Source: Sva-07 sp942492715 (lineage in GTDB: Bacteria; Actinomycetota; Acidimicrobiia; Acidimicrobiales; Ilumatobacteraceae). Taken from it: a stretch of DNA of 64,000 bases. Of the stretch, positions 1 to 8,007 are shown in pieces. Below the pieces are notes generated by a model, which was not told where the DNA came from, ran no database searches, and was given only the letters and a program-made list of their open reading frames with translations. Numbering within the stretch: position 1 is the stretch's first letter; each line of letters begins with the position of its first letter. Made by a program: the position numbers and the translations under genes. Location: NCBI GenBank assembly GCA_942492715.1, contig CALOFW010000005.1, positions 186,001 to 250,000 of the forward strand. The letters run 5' to 3'.

Positions 1-1
1 C

Positions 2-406
2 CACGGCGACGACTCGGTCGTGTTCGAGCACGACGAGGATCGCGACCTGGTGCGTGACACCGAGGTCGGTGCCCTCGTCGGTGCACCGATCGGGGCCATC
101 GCCGGGGTTGCACTCGCCGGGCTGGTGGTGCCGGGTATCGGCCTGATCGGTCTCGGCGGCATCTTCGCGCTCGCCGGGGCGTCGGCGCTGTGGGGCGGAT
201 TGATCGGTGGGTACGTCGGTGCCGCCGCCGGCGACGAGGGCTGGAACGCCCACCGCGACCTGACCTACACGGCGCTCGAGCCCGGTGAGGTACTCGTGGT
301 GGTCTGCAGCCACGGTCACCCCGACGCTGCCCGCGAGGTGATGGCTCAGCACTCGGGCCGGATCCACCCGATCGACCCGGACCATCTCGGGCGCCATGGT
401 GGATGA
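2..406 (+). CDS. Glycine-zipper membrane protein, 5'-truncated by window edge
   Basis: The reading frame is open to the left edge of the window, so this is the C-terminal part of a longer protein; a GTG at 20 is in frame but need not be the real start. It has a Gly/Ala-rich hydrophobic hairpin (about residues 25-75) with a repeated small-xxx-small pattern typical of glycine zippers, and then a short soluble tail starting around LEPGEVLVVV. Similar stretches occur in actinobacterial general-stress and DUF1269-type membrane proteins, but I cannot assign a family. It overlaps the ferritin-like gene by 11 bp, which suggests co-transcription. Confidence 0.55.
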   Translation, partial: HGDDSVVFEHDEDRDLVRDTEVGALVGAPIGAIAGVALAGLVVPGIGLIGLGGIFALAGASALWGGLIGGYVGAAAGDEGWNAHRDLTYTALEPGEVLVVVCSHGHPDAAREVMAQHSGRIHPIDPDHLGRHGG

Positions 407-932
407 CCCGCTCTCGGCGTCGGAACAGGCGCACCTGATCGCTGCGCTCGACGACGAGTACCAGGCCCGGGCGACGTATGCACAGGTGATCGAGGACTTC
501 GGCGACGTCCGTCCGTTCTCGAACATCGTGGAGGCCGAAGACCGCCATGCCCGAGCCCTGATCAGCCTCTTCGAGCGCTACGGGGTTCCCGTGCCGCCGG
601 ACACCTGGCCGGATCGAGCACCCCGCTACGGCTCGCTCCGCGAGGCGTGCGAGGCGGGCGTCGCCGCTGAAATCGCCAACGCCGGGCTCTACGACGAACT
701 CCTCTCGGGCACCGAGCGAGCGGACGTCCGCCGGGTGTGCGAGGAGGTGTACCAGAACCTGCGCGAGGCGTCGCAGGAGCGACATCTCCCCGCCTTCCGG
801 CGATGCGCGTCACGCGACGCGGGGGACACGCCGGACCGAGACCACGGGCACCGACGCGACGACGCCGGGGCTGTTGATCGGGTCCGGCGATGCCGACGCT
901 CGCATGGATCGTCGTCGCCGGCCTCGCGATGA
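396..932 (+). CDS. Ferritin-like (DUF2202-type) protein
   Basis: About 178 residues. The first 130 look like a four-helix ferritin-like bundle: an early ALDDEYQARATYAQVIEDFG helix, a VEAEDRHARALISLF segment with the E..H spacing expected of di-iron ligands, and a last helix ending ASQERHLPAFRR. This fits the DUF2202 branch of the ferritin-like superfamily, whose function is unknown. The remaining 45 residues are Arg/Asp-rich and low in complexity. The gene starts inside the preceding gene and runs 43 bp into the ZIP transporter, so the three probably form an operon; proximity to a metal transporter fits a metal-related role. A frameshift near the 3' end could explain the odd tail. Confidence 0.7.
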   Translation: MVDDPLSASEQAHLIAALDDEYQARATYAQVIEDFGDVRPFSNIVEAEDRHARALISLFERYGVPVPPDTWPDRAPRYGSLREACEAGVAAEIANAGLYDELLSGTERADVRRVCEEVYQNLREASQERHLPAFRRCASRDAGDTPDRDHGHRRDDAGAVDRVRRCRRSHGSSSPASR

Positions 933-1627
933 GCCTGCTCGCGCTCGTCGGGATGATCACCGCGTTCATGCCGCCCGCCCGGCTGGAGCGCGTCGTGCTC
1001 CCGATCGTGGGACTCGCGGCGGGATCACTGCTCGGTGGCGCCATGTTCCACATGCTCCCCGAGTCGATCGAGGCGACCGGCAATCGTCTCGGCGTCTACG
1101 TCGCCTTCGTGGCCGGGTTCGTCGTGTTCTTCGTCCTCGAGCAGTTCCTGCACTGGCATCACTGCCACCGGACCGACCACTCGACCCACCGCCCACTCGG
1201 CTACCTGATCCTGGTGGCAGACGGACTCCACAACTTCATCGGCGGGCTCGCCGTCGGTGGCGCGTTCGTCGTCGATGTCCGGGTCGGCATCGTGGCCTGG
1301 CTCGTGGCCGCCGCTCACGAGATCCCCCAGGAACTCGGCGACTTCGGAGTCCTGATGCACAGCGGGTGGCAGCGTCGATCCGCGCTGCTGTGGAACTTCG
1401 CCTCGGCGCTGACGTTCCTGCTCGGATCACTGCTCGCATACGCGATGGCCGAGCACGTCGAGGTCGCCTACCTGCTTCCCTTCGCGGCCGGCAACTTCGT
1501 CTACATCGCGGCAGCCGACCTCCTCCCCGAGATCGCTTCGGAGGAGCGCACCCGCGACAAGGTCGAGACGACGGCGGCGTTCGTCGCCGGTCTGGTCGTG
1601 CTTCTGGCCGCCACCCAGCTCGCGTGA
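890..1627 (+). CDS. ZIP family metal transporter
   Basis: 245 residues with about eight predicted membrane helices. The family signatures are visible: HNFIGGLAVGGAF in helix IV and HEIPQELGDFGVL in helix V, which supply the His/Glu metal-binding site of ZIP proteins (Zn2+, Fe2+ or Mn2+ uptake towards the cytoplasm). A short His-rich loop (HWHHCHRTDH) lies between helices III and IV, as is common in this family. The start overlaps the ferritin-like gene; an internal ATG at 929 is an alternative. The family call is firm; the metal is not determined by the sequence. Confidence 0.88.
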   Translation: MPTLAWIVVAGLAMSLLALVGMITAFMPPARLERVVLPIVGLAAGSLLGGAMFHMLPESIEATGNRLGVYVAFVAGFVVFFVLEQFLHWHHCHRTDHSTHRPLGYLILVADGLHNFIGGLAVGGAFVVDVRVGIVAWLVAAAHEIPQELGDFGVLMHSGWQRRSALLWNFASALTFLLGSLLAYAMAEHVEVAYLLPFAAGNFVYIAAADLLPEIASEERTRDKVETTAAFVAGLVVLLAATQLA

Positions 1628-1661
1628 GGTCGACGCCACCCGGAGTTGCTTGACTGTCGCC

Positions 1662-2492
1662 ATGGGGAGCAGCTCGGACCATCGCCGCGAACTCGCCGAG
1701 TTCCTGCGATCGCGTCGCGAGTCCACGCGCCCCGAACAGGTCGGCCTGCCGAGCGGACGGGGGCGCCGCACCCCGGGCCTGCGCCGCGAGGAGGTCGCGA
1801 TGCTCGCCGGTGTGTCGCTCACCTGGTACACGTGGCTCGAACAGGGCCGGCGGATCAACGCCTCGAACGACGTGCTCCTCGCGATCGGGCGGGCGTTGCG
1901 ACTCGACGAGGCCGGCCTCGACCACCTGCTGTCGCTGACCGAACCGGGAACCGCCACGATCGCCGCGCCGACCGAGGCGCCGAGCGCGCTCGTGCGACTG
2001 CTCGACGCGCTGATGCCCGCGCCTGCCTACGTGCTCGGACCCGTCTGGGAGTTCGTCGGCTGGAACACCGCCCAGGCGCGGCTCTATCCACGCATCATCG
2101 AACTCGAACCGCCCCGTCGCAACCTGATGTGGGTGCTGTTCGCAGACCCGCACACCCGTGAGCTGATCGTCGACTGGGACATCCACGCCCGCCAGGCGTT
2201 GGCCGAGTTCCGATCGGCGACCTCGACGATTCGTCACGATCCGGCGATGGTCGAACTCGTCGACCTCCTGACGTCGGAGAGCAGCGAGTTCGCCGATTGG
2301 TGGCGCGACCACGACGTGTCGGGGTTCGAGACCCGTCTGCGCCGGTTCCGGCATCCGGCCGCCGGTGAGTTGACCTTCGAGTACCAGCAGCTCACCCCGG
2401 CGGAATGGCCGTCGCTGCGCGTCGTGGCGCAGTTGGCGGTTCCCGGCGACGATTCCGCCGAGCGACTCGCCGTGCGTCACTACCTGGTCTGA
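1662..2492 (+). CDS. XRE-family regulator with MmyB-like ligand domain
   Basis: About 276 residues. The N-terminal 90 residues form a helix-turn-helix of the XRE type (LRREEVAMLAGVSLTWYTWL, then EQGRRINAS), preceded by the RRELAEFLRSRRES lead-in typical of this actinobacterial subfamily. The C-terminal 180 residues match the MmyB-like domain (VWEFVGWNTAQARLYP; FADPHTRELIVDWD), thought to bind a fatty-acid-like or other small ligand. These regulators often control a neighbouring oxidoreductase or SDR gene. The ATG at 1662 is used; a TTG at 1650 is in frame and GGAG at 1642-1645 is badly spaced for either. Its target cannot be read from the sequence; the indolepyruvate oxidoreductase downstream is a candidate. 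Confidence 0.85.
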   Translation: MGSSSDHRRELAEFLRSRRESTRPEQVGLPSGRGRRTPGLRREEVAMLAGVSLTWYTWLEQGRRINASNDVLLAIGRALRLDEAGLDHLLSLTEPGTATIAAPTEAPSALVRLLDALMPAPAYVLGPVWEFVGWNTAQARLYPRIIELEPPRRNLMWVLFADPHTRELIVDWDIHARQALAEFRSATSTIRHDPAMVELVDLLTSESSEFADWWRDHDVSGFETRLRRFRHPAAGELTFEYQQLTPAEWPSLRVVAQLAVPGDDSAERLAVRHYLV

Positions 2493-2587
2493 CGAACCCG
2501 CGGACGAAGGAGCCGTCACCGCGGGGCTCGATCGGGTGCGTCGGATGAGGTACAACAGGGTGGGGCATCGCGACGAGAGGAGCCGAC

Positions 2588-5500
2588 GTGACGATCGACA
2601 GCTCGGGCACCGAACAGCGTCGGGCGCCGCGCGTGTACGAACTCGCCGATCGCTTCCGCCTCGAGGACGGAACCGTCTTCCTGTCGGGCCTGCAGGCAGT
2701 CGCACGCCTGCCGATCGACCAGCTGCGGCTCGATCGCCGGCTCGGCCTCACGACCGCGGCGTTCGCGTCGGGTTACCAGGGGTCGCCGGTGGGCACGTTC
2801 ACCGAGGAGCTGCGACGTGCCGCCGCCACCGTGGCCGACCTGCCGGTCGTGGTGCAGCCCGCCGTCAACGAGGAACTCGCCGCCACCGCCGTCATGGGGA
2901 GCCAGCTGGCGATGACGTTGGCCGATGCCCGATACGACGGCGTCGTCGGTGTCTGGTACGGCAAGGGGCCCGGTTTCGATCGCAGCAGCGACGCGATCCG
3001 CCATGCGGTGTTCTCGGGCACGTCGATGCACGGCGGTGTGGTCGCCGTGGTCGGCGACGATCCGGCAGCGAAGTCGTCGACGCTGCCGTCGTCGAGCGAC
3101 GCCACGATGGTCGACCTCCACATGCCGGTCCTCTTCCCCGGCGACGTGCAGGAGGCCCTCGAACTCGGGCGTCATGCGGTCGCCCTGTCGCGGTCGTGCG
3201 GGTTGTGGGCCGGTCTGAAGCTGGTGACCGCGGTCGCCGACGGCACCGGCACGGTCGACGTGCACCCCGATCGGGTCCGCCCGACCGCACCGGTCGTCGA
3301 GATCGACGGCGAGCCGTTCCGCCCGCACCCCAACGGTCGCCTGATCACCCCGTACACGATCGAGATGGAGCGCGAGTTCCAGGAGGTGCGGTGGGGCCTC
3401 GCACGCCGCTACGGCGTCGACAACCAACTCAACCGGGTCGTCGTGCGCACCGACGACGACTGGCTCGGCATCGCCGCCTGCGGGCACACGTTCCACGAAC
3501 TCCGCGAGGCGCTCCGGGTGCTCGGCTTCGACACCGACGACGACCTGCGACGGGCGGGCATCCGGCTGTTCCAGCTGTTGATGCCGGTGCCCCTCGATCC
3601 CGGGCAGGCCCGCGAGTTCGCCGACGGTCTGGAGGAGGTGCTCGTCGTCGAGGAGAAGAACCCGACGCTCGAGCAGCTCCTGAAGGGATCGTTCTACGAC
3701 GGTTCGCACCACCCACGGGTGGTCGGTCGCCGCGACGAACGGGGTGACCTGCTCGTTCCCGGTCACGGCACGCTCGATGTCGACAGCCTGCTCGGCCCGC
3801 TCCACGCCCGCCTGTCGACACGGCTGGCGGAGCGAGTCCGGCCGATCGACGAGCTCGTGAAGCCGCCCCGCCCGCGGATCCCGCTCACGGTCAACCGGGC
3901 GCCGTTCTACTGCTCGGGGTGCCCGCACAACCGCAGCACCCGCGCCGAGCCGGGCACGCTCGTCGGCGGCGGGATCGGCTGCCACGCGATGGTGGCGATG
4001 ATGGACCCCGAGCGGGTCGGCGACATCGTCGGGCTCACGTGCATGGGCACCGAAGGCGCCCAGTGGATCGGCATGGCCCCGTTCGTCGAGCGCGACCATC
4101 TCGCGCAGAACCTCGGCGACGGCACGTTCTTCCACTCCGGATCGCTCGCCGTGCGCGCCGCCGTCGCTGCCGGCGTCCACCTCACCTACAAGTTGCTCTA
4201 CAACGGCACGGTCGCGATGACCGGTGGGCAGGACCCGCAGGGGCAGATGTCGGTGCCGGACCTCGCTGCGATGCTGCTGCTCGAAGGCGTGACCCGGGTG
4301 ATCGTGACGAGCGACGACCCGGACCGTCACCCGAGCACATCGTTCCCCGCCTCGGTCGACGTGTGGGACCGCTCACGGTTCCAGGAGGCCGAACGGGTAC
4401 TCGCGGACACGCCAGGCGTCACCGTGCTGATCCACGACCAGGCCTGCGCTGCGGAGAATCGGCGCGGGCGGGCACGGGGCACGATCGCCACACCCGGCTT
4501 CCGGGTGGTGATCAACGAGCGGGTCTGCGAGGGGTGTGGTGACTGCGGCGACAAGAGCAATTGTCTGTCGGTGCAGCCGGTCGACACGCCGTGGGGTCGC
4601 AAGACGCGGATCCACCAGACGAGCTGCAACTTCGACTTCTCGTGCCTGCAGGGCGACTGCCCGTCGTTCGCCACCGTCACCACCACCACCCGCGGCCCGG
4701 CGGCCGAGCGTCGGCGACCCGAACCGCCCGAGCACCTCCCCGCGCCACATCCGCCGATCGGCGACATCGACGACTTCACCATCCGCATGACCGGCATCGG
4801 TGGCACCGGTGTGGTCACCGTCAGCCAGATCCTCGGAACGGCGGCGATGCTCGACGGCCGAGACGTACGCGGGCTCGACCAGACGGGGCTGTCGCAGAAG
4901 GCCGGGCCGGTCGTCAGCGATCTCCGGATCGGCAACGCCGGCGCTGCCGCGTCCAACCACGCCAACGCCGGCGGTGTCGACTGCCTGTTGGCGTTCGATC
5001 TGCTCGTGGGTGCCAGCGACTCCAACCTCACCGGCGCCCGCCCCGAACGCACCGTGGTGGTGGCGTCCACCGATGCGGTACCGACCGGGCAGATGGTCAC
5101 CCACCCCGACGTCGCACCTCCGAGCGGATCGGTGCTGATCGATCGCGTCGGCCAGGTGAGCCGGGCAGCCGACAACCGTTACCTCGATGCGGCGGGCCTC
5201 GCGAACGGCCTGCTCGGCTCGACGACGACCGCGAACATCCTGCTGCTCGGTGCGGCCGTGCAAGCCGGCGCCGTTCCGGTCGGCCCCGACGCGATCGAGC
5301 GGGCGATCGGGCTCAACGGCGTCGCCGTCGACACGAACCTTGCTGCGTTCCGCTGGGGCCGGGCCTGGATCGACGACCCCCACGCCGTCGAACGGGCGGC
5401 CGACCTCCCGACGACGCCCCGGCCCGAGACCGTCGACCAACTGATCGAACGGCTCGCGGGCGACCTCGTCGACTACCAGTCGGGTGCCTATGCCGACCGG

Positions 5501-6043
5501 TACCGGGTCGTCGTGGCCGAGGTGCGCGCCACCGAGACACGCGTTGCCCCCGGATCGACCGCACTGACCGCCGCGGTCGCCCGTCAGCTCCACCGGCTGA
5601 TGGCGTACAAGGACGAGTACGAGGTCGCCCGCCTGCTGCTCGGCGACGAGGCCCGAGCGGGCTACGAGGCGGTTGGAGGCCCGCGCACGAGCGTGACCTA
5701 CCACCTCCATCCGCCGATGCTGCGAGCGATCGGCATCGACCGCAAGCTGAAGCTGCGCCGCAGCGCCGTGCCGACGCTCCGGGCGCTTCGGGCGGCCAAG
5801 GGGCTTCGAGGGACCATCGCAGACCCGTTCCGGTGGGCCGAGGTGCGCCGCGTCGAGCGGGCGCTGATCCCGGAGTACGTCGATGCGATCCGCCACCTGC
5901 AGCGGCGGCTGCGCTCCGACAACCTCGACGAAGCCGTCGAGATCGCCTGGCTGCCCGACCAGGTGCGCGGCTATGAGGACCTCAAGCTTCGGCGCGCGGC
6001 TGCGTATCGCGCCGAACTCGTCGATCGCCTCCGCACCTGGTGA
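2588..6043 (+). CDS. Indolepyruvate:ferredoxin oxidoreductase, fused alpha-beta type
   Basis: 1151 residues, the usual length for the fused aerobic type. It oxidatively decarboxylates aryl-2-oxo acids such as indolepyruvate to acyl-CoA with a ferredoxin-like acceptor, using thiamine diphosphate. Seen in order: a pyrimidine-binding domain (GYQGSPVGTF, about residue 62), a Cys pair (FYCSGCPHN), the ThDP-binding domain (GDGTFFHSGS about 511; GGQDPQGQMS about 545), two [4Fe-4S] motifs (VCEGCGDCGDKSNC about 645 and SCLQGDCPSF about 685), the gamma-type domain (RMTGIGGTG about 733) and a C-terminal DUF6537-like region. GTG start with a good GAGAGGAG Shine-Dalgarno sequence at 2576-2583. It likely serves aromatic amino-acid catabolism. 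Confidence 0.93.
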   Translation: MTIDSSGTEQRRAPRVYELADRFRLEDGTVFLSGLQAVARLPIDQLRLDRRLGLTTAAFASGYQGSPVGTFTEELRRAAATVADLPVVVQPAVNEELAATAVMGSQLAMTLADARYDGVVGVWYGKGPGFDRSSDAIRHAVFSGTSMHGGVVAVVGDDPAAKSSTLPSSSDATMVDLHMPVLFPGDVQEALELGRHAVALSRSCGLWAGLKLVTAVADGTGTVDVHPDRVRPTAPVVEIDGEPFRPHPNGRLITPYTIEMEREFQEVRWGLARRYGVDNQLNRVVVRTDDDWLGIAACGHTFHELREALRVLGFDTDDDLRRAGIRLFQLLMPVPLDPGQAREFADGLEEVLVVEEKNPTLEQLLKGSFYDGSHHPRVVGRRDERGDLLVPGHGTLDVDSLLGPLHARLSTRLAERVRPIDELVKPPRPRIPLTVNRAPFYCSGCPHNRSTRAEPGTLVGGGIGCHAMVAMMDPERVGDIVGLTCMGTEGAQWIGMAPFVERDHLAQNLGDGTFFHSGSLAVRAAVAAGVHLTYKLLYNGTVAMTGGQDPQGQMSVPDLAAMLLLEGVTRVIVTSDDPDRHPSTSFPASVDVWDRSRFQEAERVLADTPGVTVLIHDQACAAENRRGRARGTIATPGFRVVINERVCEGCGDCGDKSNCLSVQPVDTPWGRKTRIHQTSCNFDFSCLQGDCPSFATVTTTTRGPAAERRRPEPPEHLPAPHPPIGDIDDFTIRMTGIGGTGVVTVSQILGTAAMLDGRDVRGLDQTGLSQKAGPVVSDLRIGNAGAAASNHANAGGVDCLLAFDLLVGASDSNLTGARPERTVVVASTDAVPTGQMVTHPDVAPPSGSVLIDRVGQVSRAADNRYLDAAGLANGLLGSTTTANILLLGAAVQAGAVPVGPDAIERAIGLNGVAVDTNLAAFRWGRAWIDDPHAVERAADLPTTPRPETVDQLIERLAGDLVDYQSGAYADRYRVVVAEVRATETRVAPGSTALTAAVARQLHRLMAYKDEYEVARLLLGDEARAGYEAVGGPRTSVTYHLHPPMLRAIGIDRKLKLRRSAVPTLRALRAAKGLRGTIADPFRWAEVRRVERALIPEYVDAIRHLQRRLRSDNLDEAVEIAWLPDQVRGYEDLKLRRAAAYRAELVDRLRTW

Positions 6044-6112
6044 CCCCTGATCACCTCGCGGGTCCGACCCCCGATGCAATGACGGCGACGGTGGCCTAGC
6101 CTCGGGCGCCAG

Positions 6113-7219
6113 ATGAGCGCCGCCACCCTGTTGCTGTTGATCGTGGGCCTGGTGGCACTCGTGGTGGGCGCCGAAGGCCTCGTGCGGGGGGCCTCGAGAC
6201 TTGCGGCCAGAACCGGGATGTCGAGCGTCGTGATCGGCCTCACGGTGGTCGCGTTCGGCACGAGTGCCCCGGAGCTGGCGGTCAGTGTCGGCGACAGCAT
6301 CCGCGGCGGCGAGGATGCCGGATCGATCGCGATCGGCAACGTCGTCGGCTCCAACATCGCCAACATCCTGCTGGTGCTCGGGCTCGCTGCCGCAGTCGGT
6401 GGTTCGTTGTTCGTCGCCCAACGCATCGTGCAACTCGACGTGCCGATCATGATCGGCGTCTCGGTGCTCGTGCTCCTGTTCGTGCTCGACGAACAGCTCG
6501 GACGGATCGAGGGGGTGATTCTGGTCGTCCTGCTCGTCAGCTACATCTCCTGGACGGTGATCGTCGCCACCCGAGGCTCCGCCCCGGCCATCGTCGCCGA
6601 GTACGACGAAGCACTCGACCCGGAGAAGCTCGCGCAGTCGTCGGTGCTCGTCGACCTCGGCTACCTCGTCGCCGGGCTCGCGCTGCTGGTCGTCGGTTCG
6701 CAGGCCCTGGTCAGCTCGGCGAGCGACATCGCCGGCGCCCTCGGTGTCAGCGACCTGGTGATCGGGCTCACCGTCGTCGCGATCGGCACGTCGCTCCCGG
6801 AGGTCGCCACGTCGGTGCTCGCCGCGCTCCGCGGCGAGCGCGATCTGGCGGTGGGCAACGCGATCGGATCGAACCTGTTCAACCTGATGGCGGTGCTCGG
6901 GATCACCGCGATCGTCTCACCGAACGCCATCGCGGTCGCCTCCAGCGCCGTGCGCGTCGACATCCCGGTGATGGTGGCCGTGGCCGTGGCCTGCCTCCCC
7001 GTGTTCGCGAACGGCCACGTCCTCAACCGCTGGGAGGGCATCGTGTTCCTCGTCCTGTACGCGGGCTACATCCTGTGGTTGGTGCTCGATGCCAACGACC
7101 ACGGGTTCCGCGATGCCTACGGCACCGTCATGGTGTTCCTCGTGATCCCGGTGATCGCCGTGACGATCATGGTGATGTGGGCACGAGGACGGTCCGCCGC
7201 GTTCAGCGCCCCGTCCTGA
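6113..7219 (+). CDS. Calcium/sodium antiporter (CaCA family, YrbG-like)
   Basis: 368 residues with ten to eleven membrane helices in two inverted repeats. Each repeat carries the alpha motif of the Ca2+/cation antiporter superfamily: TVVAFGTSAPELAVS with GNVVGSNIANILLVLG in the first half, and TVVAIGTSLPEVATS with GNAIGSNLFNLMAVLG in the second. The acidic residue in each alpha repeat (Glu after TSAP and TSLP) is intact, so transport is expected. Start at ATG 6113; a very hydrophobic first helix follows at once. The 3' end overlaps the convergent glucokinase gene by 17 bp. The ion is inferred from the family. Confidence 0.92.
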   Translation: MSAATLLLLIVGLVALVVGAEGLVRGASRLAARTGMSSVVIGLTVVAFGTSAPELAVSVGDSIRGGEDAGSIAIGNVVGSNIANILLVLGLAAAVGGSLFVAQRIVQLDVPIMIGVSVLVLLFVLDEQLGRIEGVILVVLLVSYISWTVIVATRGSAPAIVAEYDEALDPEKLAQSSVLVDLGYLVAGLALLVVGSQALVSSASDIAGALGVSDLVIGLTVVAIGTSLPEVATSVLAALRGERDLAVGNAIGSNLFNLMAVLGITAIVSPNAIAVASSAVRVDIPVMVAVAVACLPVFANGHVLNRWEGIVFLVLYAGYILWLVLDANDHGFRDAYGTVMVFLVIPVIAVTIMVMWARGRSAAFSAPS

Positions 7220-7979
7220 TCGACGGCGCGAGATCGTGCGCCACCAGCGCCGCACCGACGATGCCGGCGTTGTTGGCCATCGTCGCCGGCACGATCTCGG
7301 TGTCGATCGAGATCATCGGCAGCCAGACGTCCGCCGACTTCGAGGCTCCACCGCCGACGATCAACAGGTCCGGGGAGAAGAGCATCTCGAGGTGGCGCAG
7401 GTAGCGCTCGACCCGTGCGGCCCACTCCGCCCAGCCGATGCCTTCACGTTCGCGCACCACCGCCGAGGCCCGGGTCTCGGCATCGTGCCCGTCGAGTTCG
7501 AGATGGCCGAGTTCGGTGTTCGGGACGAGCATGCCGTCGACGAACATGCCCGAGCCGATCCCGGTGCCGAACGTGAGCATGATGACGACGCCGTCGCGAC
7601 CGCGACCGGCACCGAAGTGCATCTCGGCGATCCCGGCGGCGTCGGCATCGTTCACCATCGTGACATCGAGCCCACACGCCCGGGTGAACAGCGCGTCGGC
7701 GTCGACGCCGACCCAGCTGGCGTCGATGTTCGCGGCGAGCGCGACCACGCCGTGACGCACGATCGACGGAAACGCCACACCCAGCGGCCGCGTCCACTCG
7801 TGGAACTCGACGAGTTCGCGGAGAACGTCCGACATCGCCGCCGGGGTTGCCGGTTGCGGCGTGGGAATGCGGTGCCGCCGGGAGGCGAGTTCGCCCGACG
7901 TGAGATCGACGATGGCGGCCTTCATGCCGGTACCGCCGATGTCGATGCCGAACCCGAAGCCGAGACCGTCCTTGCTCAC
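7203..7979 (-). CDS. ppgK: Polyphosphate glucokinase
   Basis: ROK/hexokinase-fold kinase of about 258 residues, the normal size for polyphosphate/ATP-glucomannokinases. It phosphorylates glucose to glucose 6-phosphate with inorganic polyphosphate (and often ATP). Visible: phosphate-binding loop GIDIGGTGMKAAIVDL at the N-terminus, catalytic MVNDADAAGIAE (ND pair), adenosine-type loop LTFGTGIGSGMF, and LGHLELDG. A GTG at 7979 is chosen because it begins just before the first conserved strand and lies after the stop of the upstream gene (8008); longer versions would overlap that gene. Together with polyphosphate storage it gives energy-sparing glycolytic entry. Confidence 0.9.
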   Translation of the reverse strand: MSKDGLGFGFGIDIGGTGMKAAIVDLTSGELASRRHRIPTPQPATPAAMSDVLRELVEFHEWTRPLGVAFPSIVRHGVVALAANIDASWVGVDADALFTRACGLDVTMVNDADAAGIAEMHFGAGRGRDGVVIMLTFGTGIGSGMFVDGMLVPNTELGHLELDGHDAETRASAVVREREGIGWAEWAARVERYLRHLEMLFSPDLLIVGGGASKSADVWLPMISIDTEIVPATMANNAGIVGAALVAHDLAPSIRTGR

Positions 7980-8007
7980 GGCTGGCAAGCTACTGCGCGG
8001 GCCTCGG

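Noticed and set aside
2516..4330. 604-residue minus-strand frame opposite the indolepyruvate oxidoreductase
   Set aside because: It is a mirror of a real gene in high-GC DNA: Arg/Gly/Val/His-rich, no motif and no ribosome-binding site.
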